Source: DAOTUL01 sp034437435 (GTDB taxonomy: Bacteria > Chloroflexota > Anaerolineae > Aggregatilineales > Phototrophicaceae). From it: a DNA stretch of 14,227 nt. A model generated the notes under the pieces. The model saw nothing but the letters and a program-made list of their open reading frames with translations, was not told the origin of the DNA and did not search any database. The position numbers and the translations under genes were made by a program. The stretch lies in assembly GCA_964417785.1 (NCBI GenBank), contig CAYQJO010000101.1, forward strand, positions 1 through 14,227, written 5' to 3'. Below, piece by piece: positions 4,622 through 12,353 of this stretch (position 1 is its first letter; the number at the start of each line of letters is the position of its first letter).

Positions 4622-7105
4622 ATGCCTGACTGGATGCAATCGACACTCAACGCCTACCCGGCATTGATCTGGGTCTTTGGCGGTATGGGTTTGCCCTGGG
4701 CATTGGTCGTTTTGCCCCGTCGCGATTGGTCAAATCGTGTGATGGTCGCCTGCCTATCGCTGGCGTTTGGTCCGGCGCTGCTGACGGTATGGATGTTTGT
4801 CCTCGGTACACTGGGCATGAACGATGACCCCGACCCAGGTGCAACGATCAACCCCATGCAAACCAGTGTCCTCGATCATGTTGGCGGCACGGACTTGCTG
4901 CAACCGGGCAACATTCTGGCCGGTACCCTCATGATCGCCGGATTGGGATTCCTGCTGGCCTGGATCAAGGTCCGACGAACGTCAGCCCCATCACAATCAC
5001 CGTCAGAGCCGTTAGCGCCCTTCCAGGTGTTTCTACTCGCCCTGATTGTTGTATCGCTGGTTGGCCGCTGGATCATCACATCATGGCTGTCTTTTGGTGC
5101 CTACGATCCGCTGTGGGTTTACGGCTACCAGGGGCGTATTTACACGCTGCTTGGCTATATCCCGGCGGACATCGGCTACTATCCGCAATTCCTGCCGCTG
5201 CAATACGCTTACGGCCAGATCGTCAGCGCCGGTGGCATTGACGACCATGCGGCACGAGCGGTTCTGCCCTTTCTACAAATCGGCAGCATCCTGGCAACCT
5301 ATATCCTGGCATCGCGCCTGTTCAACCGCAATACCGGCCTTATCGCGGCAGCCCTGTGGGCGCTGTACCATCATTTCGGCTACTGGACCCGTGTGGGCGA
5401 TCTGGAGATTCCGTTAGCCTTCCTGTTTACTGGCGCAGCCGCCTTTTACCTCGTCGCCTGGACGGAATATAACCGCCGCTACGCCGTCATCGCCGGTCTT
5501 TTCCTGAGCATCGCCCTATGGACCAAACCGACCGCCGGTGCACTCGTCTGGGGGATACTCCTAACGGTCCTGGTCGAGTGGGTGCGGGTGCGTGACCTAC
5601 GCATCTGGCGGCGGCGCTTTGAGATCGCCTTTGTCACCGGACTCGCCACCATCCCGCTCGGCGGACTCTGGTACGTGCGCAATATCCTTATCGGACATGC
5701 ACCGATCAACTTCCCGCCGCCGTTCTGGCTGACACAGGCCATGCGCAGCGGGGCCGAGTTTGGCTGGCCGCTGTTGGCCCTGGCGCTGCTGCTGCTCTAC
5801 GTGTATATCGGCCCGACCCGCTACCGGCCCAACATCCGACCGGCAGTAATCGGTATTGGCCTGGTCGCCCTGGGTCTGGGACGGACGATCCTGGAACCGG
5901 CACGCATGAACGGTCTGGAATGGCTGCTGTTCATCGCCGGAATCGCCGTGCTGGCTCTGCTGCTGGCTGATTTTGCATTCGCCCATATCACTCGCAAAAT
6001 GTCCAGGCAGCTTGCTACCATCGGCTGGGCGTCACTGCTGGCCTTGCCATACTTCGTGACATGGTTTTACTCCTACAGTTATCACTACCGGCTGTCGTTT
6101 GCCATTGTACCGCTCATGCTGCTGCCCTCGGCGGTGATCCTGGCGCACTGGTTCACACCGGAGCGGGTACAGGCGTTTACGCTGCCGCTGCGAACGGCCT
6201 TTTACGCGGGGATTCTTCTGGTGAGTCTGCCCGGTGTTGGTATTGCCATCTACGATGAGGCGCTCGGATGGGACTGGTTGTGGTATGACGATAACGAACC
6301 CGGTTCCAGCCTGCTGGAAGTAGTGGACACACTCGAAACCTACATGCAAAATCACGACGAACCGCTGGCAGTGGCGGCTCCCGGCCTGCAACCCCTGCCA
6401 TTTTTCTTCCCGTTGGAAGATATTCGCGTCGCCGAAATCCCATATGATCTGGAACAAATCGCGGATGCGACCCATTTTATCGATAGTTCCGCTGCACGCC
6501 GCGCCTATGAATCCGGCGGAATCATGAACCCGGTGTTCACCAATCTGCGCCGCGAAAATGTCGCCAGCCGGGTTGGCACCTTCCATGATCCGGAGTCGTT
6601 CTACGATGTCTACGAACTCCATCTTGAACGGCGATTTGAGCGCCCGAAAGTCGAATTTGTGCTGGAAGACGAGGTGATCTTCGGCGGATTCGTCCGCCTG
6701 ATCGGCTACAGCTACAATACCGACACCTTCGCCCCCAACGGTGAGCGCCCGGTGGAACTGTATTTTCTGTGGGAAGTGCTGGACGAGGTAGCAGTGGATT
6801 ACATGATCTACGTCCACCTGCTCAAAGAAAGTACACCCAACACCGTGTGGGCCACTCGCGACGGCCCGGTGAACAAGCCCATCGGATGGGAACTGAACTA
6901 TTACTCAACCCTGTTCTGGGAACCCGGTGAGTACATTGTGGACCGGCGCGGGTTTTACCAGTCTGGTGCGCCCGCCGACGATGACTATTACCTGCGGCTG
7001 GGCTTTTACGATCTGGTGACAGGTGATCGGGTCCCCGTCACGGTCAACGGAGAATCAGCCGGTGATGGCTACCGGCTGGACGGCTATTTTGCCGTTGCCG
7101 AATAG
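4622..7105 (+). CDS. GT-C membrane glycosyltransferase (GT39/GT83-like) with C-terminal beta-rich domain
   Basis: 827-residue multi-spanning protein resembling lipid-linked-sugar transferases of the PMT/ArnT superfamily, which use polyprenol-phosphate sugars on the outer membrane face. Roughly fourteen hydrophobic segments lie between residues 11 and 545. The loop after the fourth carries SFGAYDPLWVYGYQGRIY (157-174), which looks like the acidic catalytic loop of GT-C enzymes; Asp162 is the candidate residue. WTKPTAGAL (300-308) and GLWYVRNILIG (348-358) resemble family motifs. A soluble region of about 280 residues follows. Its last 155 residues (about 670-825) form a beta-rich domain with VRLIGYSY, MIYVHLL, WEPGEYIVD and LRLGFYD, a module I associate with Chloroflexota GT-C proteins. 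The ATG has AGGA six bases ahead and a clear promoter. The gene stops six bases from the convergent rmlC. Donor and acceptor are unknown; mannose is suggested only by the GT2 gene at 1882. Confidence 0.83.
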   Translation: MPDWMQSTLNAYPALIWVFGGMGLPWALVVLPRRDWSNRVMVACLSLAFGPALLTVWMFVLGTLGMNDDPDPGATINPMQTSVLDHVGGTDLLQPGNILAGTLMIAGLGFLLAWIKVRRTSAPSQSPSEPLAPFQVFLLALIVVSLVGRWIITSWLSFGAYDPLWVYGYQGRIYTLLGYIPADIGYYPQFLPLQYAYGQIVSAGGIDDHAARAVLPFLQIGSILATYILASRLFNRNTGLIAAALWALYHHFGYWTRVGDLEIPLAFLFTGAAAFYLVAWTEYNRRYAVIAGLFLSIALWTKPTAGALVWGILLTVLVEWVRVRDLRIWRRRFEIAFVTGLATIPLGGLWYVRNILIGHAPINFPPPFWLTQAMRSGAEFGWPLLALALLLLYVYIGPTRYRPNIRPAVIGIGLVALGLGRTILEPARMNGLEWLLFIAGIAVLALLLADFAFAHITRKMSRQLATIGWASLLALPYFVTWFYSYSYHYRLSFAIVPLMLLPSAVILAHWFTPERVQAFTLPLRTAFYAGILLVSLPGVGIAIYDEALGWDWLWYDDNEPGSSLLEVVDTLETYMQNHDEPLAVAAPGLQPLPFFFPLEDIRVAEIPYDLEQIADATHFIDSSAARRAYESGGIMNPVFTNLRRENVASRVGTFHDPESFYDVYELHLERRFERPKVEFVLEDEVIFGGFVRLIGYSYNTDTFAPNGERPVELYFLWEVLDEVAVDYMIYVHLLKESTPNTVWATRDGPVNKPIGWELNYYSTLFWEPGEYIVDRRGFYQSGAPADDDYYLRLGFYDLVTGDRVPVTVNGESAGDGYRLDGYFAVAE

Positions 7106-7111
7106 ACCAAG

Positions 7112-7681
7112 CTAAAACGGCGACTCGAAGTCGGCCAGGAAAGGCAGATTCCGGTCCTTCTCCGAAAGCAGCGGATTGTCACAGGGCCACTCAATCGCCA
7201 GCGTTGGATCGTTCCAGCGCAGGCCACCCTGTGCGTCTGGCGCATAATACGCATCGACTTTGTAGGCCACCAGCACATCGGTCGTGAGTGTACAAAATCC
7301 GTGTGCAAACCCCTTCGGGATATAGACCATATTGTTGCCGCTCAATTCCACCGCTGCCCATTGACCGTAAGTGGGCGACTCTTTGCGCAAATCGACCATG
7401 ACATCCAGTGCCACCCCGGCGATGACCCGCACCAGTTTGGTCTCATTGTGCGGCGGATACTGGAAATGCAGGCCGCGCACCGTGTCCTTCTGGCGAGAAA
7501 GCGACTGGTTTTCCTGAACCCAGTCGGTCACCATGTCGTGCTGCTGGAACAACTCGGCCCGGTATGTCGTGACGAAATAACCGCGTGCGTCCTCAATGGG
7601 CGACAGCGTAATCTCATAGGCACCCGCGAGGGGCAAAGGTTGTATCTCGATAATGGTGTTTTTCCTTTCTTGCTGCATCAT
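7112..7681 (-). CDS. rfbC: dTDP-4-dehydrorhamnose 3,5-epimerase (RmlC)
   Basis: 189-residue cupin-fold enzyme that epimerises dTDP-4-keto-6-deoxy-D-glucose at C3 and C5 in dTDP-L-rhamnose synthesis. Family signatures are in order: PIEDARGYF (28-36), VRGLHFQYPP (68-77) with catalytic His72, TKLVRVIAGVALDVMVDLR (81-99), IPKGFAHGF (121-129), YKVDAYYAP (140-148) and GLRWNDP (153-159) with the conserved Asp158. Length is normal. The ATG at 7681 overlaps the stop codon of the GNAT gene as ATGA, pointing to translational coupling; a second ATG follows immediately, and a GTG at 7690 is less likely. It is the last gene of a four-gene run. The partner genes rmlA, rmlB and rmlD are absent from the window, so it may serve rhamnose or another deoxysugar made elsewhere. 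Confidence 0.93.
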   Translation of the reverse strand: MMQQERKNTIIEIQPLPLAGAYEITLSPIEDARGYFVTTYRAELFQQHDMVTDWVQENQSLSRQKDTVRGLHFQYPPHNETKLVRVIAGVALDVMVDLRKESPTYGQWAAVELSGNNMVYIPKGFAHGFCTLTTDVLVAYKVDAYYAPDAQGGLRWNDPTLAIEWPCDNPLLSEKDRNLPFLADFESPF

Positions 7682-8103
7682 TCTAACCACAGTTCCAGGT
7701 AGATAACAGGGGAACCGTCGATCTTGACCGTCCGCACAGCCCGGAATCCCAACCGGCGATACAGACGCAGTGCCGGTGCATTGGCCGCGCCAATCTCAAT
7801 CCGTTTGCACCGCATCTCTTCAGCACGGGCAATCAGATGATGGATCATCTGTGTCCCCCATCCCCGCCGTCGCTGATCTGGAGCCACCACCAGATCAGCG
7901 ATTTCAGCACCATCGGACCAGAGCGTCAACTGACCGTAGCCGAAAACCCTGCCGGCATCATCGACCAGCACCGCGCCATACCCTCGTCCCTGACCGACCT
8001 GGTGCAGAATCCGGGCGACAAGCTGGTAAACCGCTGATTGGGAGCGCTCCGGCCACAACGGCGTCAAACCCGGTACATCGCGCAGGGTCACAGGCCGCAT
8101 CAT
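7678..8103 (-). CDS. GNAT-family N-acetyltransferase
   Basis: 141-residue single-domain acetyl-CoA-dependent acetyltransferase. The acetyl-CoA-binding motif A is clear: ADLVVAPDQRRRGWGTQMI (69-87), with the R/Q-x-x-G-x-G/A turn as QRRRGWG. Motif B is ANAPALRLYRRLGF (107-120), the usual C-terminal 'ALRLYerLGF' helix. The substrate cannot be told from the sequence. Its ATG (8103-8101) overlaps the stop codon of the membrane-protein gene as ATGA, and its own stop overlaps the rmlC start in the same way, so the three genes are tightly coupled. Because it sits directly before rmlC, an amino-sugar or a metabolite linked to the envelope is possible, but this is only context. Confidence 0.9.
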   Translation of the reverse strand: MMRPVTLRDVPGLTPLWPERSQSAVYQLVARILHQVGQGRGYGAVLVDDAGRVFGYGQLTLWSDGAEIADLVVAPDQRRRGWGTQMIHHLIARAEEMRCKRIEIGAANAPALRLYRRLGFRAVRTVKIDGSPVIYLELWLE

Positions 8104-9209
8104 GCGACAAATGCGCGAGAACGCGCTTTCAGGTTGTTGTTGAACCGCTGTAAGAACATATCCACAAAACTATCGATGCTGTAGCCAACCAGAAACGCCG
8201 TTTGCCATTCGACATCGCCCATCAAAAACAGCAGACCGGCAAAGCCCACCCACAAAAAGGCGATGCCGATAATGATGCCGGACTCGTTGATATGAATCCA
8301 GGCGAACCAGTCCTCAATTGCCAGCAGCGAGCGGTTGCTATTGGTGCGGGCCTGCTTGATCGCATCCACACCGATATGGGCCACACCACCCACAACAACA
8401 AATGCATATCCCACCAGCAGATTCAGAGTCTCGTCGTCCTGGACCGGCCAATCAGGGAGATCAACAACCTGACCAATCTGGCCGATCACGAACACCAGCA
8501 GCGCCCCGGTCAGCACCGCCAGCGCGATAAAGATATAACTCCACCGGCGGCGGGCCGCGGTGCGGGCAGCATGGTAGACCACGCCGTTCTCGACATCGAC
8601 AATGCCGTTAGGCAGCGACACCGGGCGAGCATGAATGTATTCCAGGATCGCCTGCCGGTCCTCGTCATCCGCGACTTCATCGGCAAAGCTGGCATGGAAG
8701 TCGAGCCGCTGGCCGATTCGCAGTTGTTCCAGATGTTGGGTCAGCCGACTGGGGATGGTCAGCAGACCACAATGATAGATCAGCCGGTCCAGGTCAGCGA
8801 CGGTATTGTGTGCCAGCCGCAGCACTTCACCCGCCGCAGCGATAGCAGCCTCGCCGGAGGGCAGTGAGCCGTCCAGAGCCGGATTCGGGACCGGCGGCCA
8901 GGTGAGAGTGGCCCGCTCCCAGAAGTTCTCGATATGGGTGATTTCGTCACCGTAACGGTCGTAGAGACCCGGATTCTCCCCGACCAGTTCGCGCAGTTCG
9001 GTCAGCCTTGCATTGATCTGGACAGCGTTGTAATCGTAGATGGGTGTCTGGTCCTGCAGGGTTTCCAGAATCTCGTTAGCCCGCATCTCAGCATCGACCA
9101 GGGCCTCTTTTTCGAGCATCTCCATCAGCGTCCGGCGTAGATTCTGCACTTCTGCCCGCATATCGCGCAGAATACCCAGCAGCCGGGCATGGCGCTCCTG
9201 TTGGCTCAT
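8100..9209 (-). CDS. Unrecognised coiled-coil membrane protein
   Basis: 369-residue protein that I cannot assign to a named family. Residues 1-100 are highly charged and helical, with likely coiled coil (about 5-55 and 60-98). A proline-rich linker follows (WPPVPNPALDGSLPSGE, 104-120), then a second helical region to about 200. Three or four hydrophobic segments lie at about 223-245, 262-282, 309-330 and 336-353. The last contains FLVGYSIDSFVDMFLQRF, a G(Y/F)S-type end motif I have seen at the C-terminus of other multi-TM proteins with large cytoplasmic N-termini. There is no signal peptide, so the N-terminal two thirds probably face the cytoplasm. A GGGGG-containing ribosome site precedes the ATG. 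It lies 24 bases after the aminotransferase gene and overlaps the GNAT gene by four bases. Function unknown. Confidence 0.85.
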   Translation of the reverse strand: MSQQERHARLLGILRDMRAEVQNLRRTLMEMLEKEALVDAEMRANEILETLQDQTPIYDYNAVQINARLTELRELVGENPGLYDRYGDEITHIENFWERATLTWPPVPNPALDGSLPSGEAAIAAAGEVLRLAHNTVADLDRLIYHCGLLTIPSRLTQHLEQLRIGQRLDFHASFADEVADDEDRQAILEYIHARPVSLPNGIVDVENGVVYHAARTAARRRWSYIFIALAVLTGALLVFVIGQIGQVVDLPDWPVQDDETLNLLVGYAFVVVGGVAHIGVDAIKQARTNSNRSLLAIEDWFAWIHINESGIIIGIAFLWVGFAGLLFLMGDVEWQTAFLVGYSIDSFVDMFLQRFNNNLKARSRAFVA

Positions 9210-9233
9210 CGTTACCCCCTATCAAAATCGTCT

Positions 9234-10343
9234 CTACCGGAGTATAGCACGCAGCGCCGCCAGCAGGGCATCCGCGTCGGCCTCGGTGTTATAAACCTGG
9301 AATGAAAGCCGCAGCAAGGTCTGTTCATTCCAGGTGACGACCGGAGCCACAATTTGATAATCGTAGAAAAGCTGGTCGGTCGTCATCGGTGGAACCGGGA
9401 TCGTCACCATCTGTGCGAAGGCATGATCCGGTACAGCAACTGGCAACCCGGTCAAAGCGGCAACGCGATCTCGTGTCGCCATTGCCAGATCATGGCAGCC
9501 CTGGCGCAGGTCCGGCCAATCATACCCGCTCATGAAGTTGATGGCCGCCGGGACCGACAGAAAAGCCGCTGGATCGTCCGTCCCCGACCACTGCAAATGA
9601 TCGACATAGGTCTCGCCCCGGCCCCATCCCCAACTGATGACCACCGGTTCCACCATCGTATGATGTTCTCGCCGAGTGTAAAGAAAACCCGCACCTTTGG
9701 GCGCACACATCCATTTGTGGCAGTTGCCGGTGTAAAAATCTGCGTCGATACCGCGTAAATCCAGATCAAGCTGGCCCGGCACATGCGCCCCGTCAATCAC
9801 CGTCAGAATCCCCTCGGCCCGCGCTCGCTGGCAGATGGCCTCCACCGGAAAGATCAACGCCGTCGGCGAAGTGATATGGCTGAGTGCGATTACACGGGTA
9901 TGGGGTGTCACCGCCTGCCACAGATGATCGACAAACGCCTGGGCATCACCGACCACCGACAACGGTATGGACTGGCGAACCAGGGTCGCGCCGGTCTTAT
10001 CACACACATATTTCCAGGTGAAGTCCACAGCACCATATTCATGGTCGGTGGTCAATACCTCATCGCCAGGCTGTAGACTCAGCGACCGTGCCACAATGTT
10101 GATCCCGGTGGTGGCGTTGGTCACATACACCAGATCGTCCGGGTCTGCATGGACGTAATCCGCCAGTGCAGCGCGGGCTTCATCCAGCAGTGGGTGTATC
10201 CGGTAGCTGAAAAATGCGACCGGCTGGCGTTCCAGTTCACGCTGCCAGTGCTGGTAGGTTTCAAACACCGGTACCGGACAGGCACCAAATGAACCATGAT
10301 TGAGAAACACAACATCTGAATCAAGCAAGAATTGATCTCGCAT
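9234..10343 (-). CDS. Class V aminotransferase-fold PLP enzyme, isopenicillin N epimerase-like
   Basis: 369-residue fold-type I PLP enzyme of the class V group that includes cysteine desulfurases and isopenicillin N epimerase (CefD). Seen: FLNHGSFGACP (13-23), typical of the CefD-like branch; NATTGIN (76-82) for phosphate binding; His101 in TDHEYGA; VIDGAHVPG (182-190) with the PLP-binding Asp184; and the Schiff-base Lys210 in TGNCHKWMCAPKGAGFL. The conserved cysteine loop of SufS/IscS desulfurases is not evident, so I favour an epimerase, lyase or related activity over sulfur transfer. CefD-like proteins are widespread in organisms that make no beta-lactams, so the real substrate is open. 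AGGGAGC precedes the ATG. It is the first gene of the minus-strand operon. Confidence 0.88.
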   Translation of the reverse strand: MRDQFLLDSDVVFLNHGSFGACPVPVFETYQHWQRELERQPVAFFSYRIHPLLDEARAALADYVHADPDDLVYVTNATTGINIVARSLSLQPGDEVLTTDHEYGAVDFTWKYVCDKTGATLVRQSIPLSVVGDAQAFVDHLWQAVTPHTRVIALSHITSPTALIFPVEAICQRARAEGILTVIDGAHVPGQLDLDLRGIDADFYTGNCHKWMCAPKGAGFLYTRREHHTMVEPVVISWGWGRGETYVDHLQWSGTDDPAAFLSVPAAINFMSGYDWPDLRQGCHDLAMATRDRVAALTGLPVAVPDHAFAQMVTIPVPPMTTDQLFYDYQIVAPVVTWNEQTLLRLSFQVYNTEADADALLAALRAILR

Positions 10344-10392
10344 GAAAAGCTCCCTAAAAACGTAAAAAACTGGACCTTAGCGCCAGTCTTAC

Positions 10393-10421
10393 TGTGAACA
10401 ACCATTGAAATCAGGTATAAT
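10393..10421 (+). promoter_or_regulatory. Possible promoter of the STAS-like gene
   Basis: A perfect TATAAT is at 10416-10421, 40 bases before the ATG at 10462. The hexamer 17 bases upstream (10393-10398, TGTGAA) is a poor -35 match, so this would be a -10-dependent or activator-aided promoter. The region is AT-rich and lies between divergent genes. Confidence 0.4.
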
Positions 10422-10461
10422 AAATTTAAACAATCAATTCTTGCTTCATTGTGAGGGCGTC

Positions 10462-10875
10462 ATGAGCATCTGCGTTTCATGGGACGATGAAAACTTCAAA
10501 AGCATCCTGTGCTACACATTCACGGGCATCTGGGATTGGTACGACTTCTCACAAGCCAGTTCATCCGCCTTCCGCATGATCGACGAGGTCGCGCATGAAG
10601 TTGGCATCATCTTCGATATGAGCCACAGTCTCGATATTCCGGTCGGTGCGTTAGCTGCGATGGAACGGATGCTCACCTATGCACCGTCCAATCTGGGTGT
10701 CATGGTGGTGGCCGGGGCCGACAAAATCACCCGATACACCTTTGCTATGCTCATGCGCATGGACAGCAACCTTCACAATCAAATGACCCTCACCCGGTCG
10801 GTTGACGAGGCGAGGGCCGTTTTGTTTGACTATTATGCGGCTAGCGCGGCCAGCTATACTGCACTGTATACGTAA
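10462..10875 (+). CDS. STAS/SpoIIAA-like single-domain protein
   Basis: 137-residue cytoplasmic protein. The pattern (MSICVSWDDENFKSILCYTFTG strand pair, then an IWDWYDFSQA helix, then VGIIFDMS strand, HSLDIPVGAL, helix, NLGVMVVAG strand, helix, and a final MTLTRSVDEARAVLF strand-helix) matches the alternating beta-alpha layout of STAS/SpoIIAA-like proteins, which often act in anti-anti-sigma switching or small-ligand sensing. The assignment is by fold pattern and by likeness to short Chloroflexota proteins I recall; no phosphorylatable DSxG serine motif is evident. The ATG at 10462 has GAGGG at 10453-10457. An in-frame ATG at 10405 would add 19 residues but lies upstream of the TATAAT box. 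The last 35 bases overlap the convergent DUF4139 gene. Confidence 0.72.
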   Translation: MSICVSWDDENFKSILCYTFTGIWDWYDFSQASSSAFRMIDEVAHEVGIIFDMSHSLDIPVGALAAMERMLTYAPSNLGVMVVAGADKITRYTFAMLMRMDSNLHNQMTLTRSVDEARAVLFDYYAASAASYTALYT

Positions 10876-12283
10876 TCACCGCCTCCGCGTCGGGAGCCAC
10901 ATCAACGCGGAACTCGATAGTATGGGCGTTAAGCTGCTCGTAGTCGTGCGACGCGCTCAGGATTTCCCAGTTGCTCCAACGGAACAGGCGCTCCGGTACG
11001 CGAATCTGGACTGTCTCGCTGTCTTTGCGATTGCGCAGCCGAATCTCGTAGGTCTCCTGCAACACATTGCTGCTCACCAGACGGAAATCCGTCTGCACCC
11101 GCTCGCCGACCAGATCGAACGCATTGCCCAGGAAGATATTCACGTCCTCGCCTTTGGGCGTGTGGTCGATGCGGTTTTCACCGATCAACAGCGCTGCGCC
11201 ATCAATGTCTTCCTGATAAACGCGCACCCGTCCGGCGGGCAAATCGGCACCCAGTCCCGCCTCTTCCCCGGTAGAGAATTCCAGGTAATTCTGAACATCG
11301 GTCACACCCGTCTGGCCGTAATACTGGTCGGAGATGGGACTGCCATAACCATAAAAGGGTATGCTGCCATTATAGACGAAGTAGCTGTTTGCCGGCACAC
11401 CGGTACCGCTAACGAACTCAACCTGCTTGGTCTCGTTGTTGCCCACCGTCACCGGACGCCCGATTTCATACAGACGGTACTGTGAGAACTCGCGCTGGGC
11501 CACATTTGGCGCAGCCGGAACTGCCCTGGCGGCTTCCATCTCTTCCCTGGCAAAATCCATCATTACATCCTCCTGCAGACGGTTCACATCGCCAGCGATG
11601 AGCTTGAGTTGTGCGTCACGGTAGGCGGTGCCGCTGGTGTTGGTGACCGTGACCCAACCGTTCACATCGACGGAAGTGTTGTCGGTTGCCAGCAGCACAA
11701 TGTAATCTGCCGTCCAGGTGATGCCGGAGGTCAGGTAGGTCAGTTCGACATCCTGTGGGCCGGTCTGACTGCTGAAAACCATCCAGCGCAGCGTAGGCCG
11801 GGTGATGAGGCCATCGGGCAAATCCGGGAAGCGGATATTGACGACCGATGTGCTTGAGATCACCACCACCTCGCCGTTGGGGTCGCGCAGGATAATATCG
11901 CCGCCGCGCCCGCTGAGAAGCTGGCCGGTGAAGACCGCATTCTCGGTTGTCACTTCGATGGTCTCATCCAGGTAGCGTTGTAACAGCGCATCGCTGTTGA
12001 CCAGATCGTAGACGTAATTCTGCTCCATGACGACCGTTCCGTCCGGATCGGTCAGCGATTTGAAGCTAACGGAAGTGGCGTCAATACCGGAGGCGACATC
12101 GGTAAAGTCGATGATGTTGGTGCCTTCGGCCAGTTCGAACGTGCGGCGGTCACGGATCAGCGCCGTTCCCTGATTGTAGGCCGTCACCGCGACATCGGTG
12201 GGCGGCTCTTCCGCTTCGTCCTGAGCACGCGCCGGCAGCACCGTCAGGAACACAAGACAACACAGCAGTACGATTTGCTTCAT
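10841..12283 (-). CDS. Secreted DUF4139-domain protein
   Basis: 480-residue exported protein. Residues 1-20 are a classic signal peptide (basic Lys2, hydrophobic core, ARA before the cut at 20/21). The mature part begins with a beta-rich region (VAVTAYNQGTALIRDRR, 31-47), then the DUF4139 hallmark LTYLTSGITWTADYIVLL (181-198), followed by GWVTVTNTSGTAYRDAQLKLIAGDVN (209-234). It ends in beta-rich sequence with FRLVSSNVLQETYEIRLRN. Proteins of this group have no settled function; the related mucoidy-inhibitor A group has an added DUF4140 domain and long coiled coil that are missing here. A linker around 236-262 is charged and alanine-rich. AGAGGG precedes the ATG at a longish spacing. It is 70 bases downstream of the creatininase-family gene, and no terminator is seen between them. 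Confidence 0.85.
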   Translation of the reverse strand: MKQIVLLCCLVFLTVLPARAQDEAEEPPTDVAVTAYNQGTALIRDRRTFELAEGTNIIDFTDVASGIDATSVSFKSLTDPDGTVVMEQNYVYDLVNSDALLQRYLDETIEVTTENAVFTGQLLSGRGGDIILRDPNGEVVVISSTSVVNIRFPDLPDGLITRPTLRWMVFSSQTGPQDVELTYLTSGITWTADYIVLLATDNTSVDVNGWVTVTNTSGTAYRDAQLKLIAGDVNRLQEDVMMDFAREEMEAARAVPAAPNVAQREFSQYRLYEIGRPVTVGNNETKQVEFVSGTGVPANSYFVYNGSIPFYGYGSPISDQYYGQTGVTDVQNYLEFSTGEEAGLGADLPAGRVRVYQEDIDGAALLIGENRIDHTPKGEDVNIFLGNAFDLVGERVQTDFRLVSSNVLQETYEIRLRNRKDSETVQIRVPERLFRWSNWEILSASHDYEQLNAHTIEFRVDVAPDAEAVITYTVQYSWPR

Positions 12284-12353
12284 AATATTTCAGCCCTCTC
12301 TTATTGATCTATCTGGTGAGAAGACGTCGCAGCGATGGGTATGGTTCCCGGTT

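Noticed and set aside
6032..6817. Long open frame of 261 codons antisense to the GT-C gene
   Set aside because: It lies wholly inside a well-supported gene on the other strand, has no recognisable domain and is a typical antisense by-product of GC-biased third codon positions.
8202..8867. Plus-strand open frame of 221 codons
   Set aside because: Antisense to the membrane protein; low-complexity His/Gln/Asp-rich translation with no ribosome site.
9234..10343. Cysteine desulfurase (SufS/IscS) assignment
   Set aside because: The N-terminal FLNHGSFG pattern and the lack of an evident catalytic cysteine loop fit the CefD-like branch better, and no Fe-S assembly genes are adjacent.
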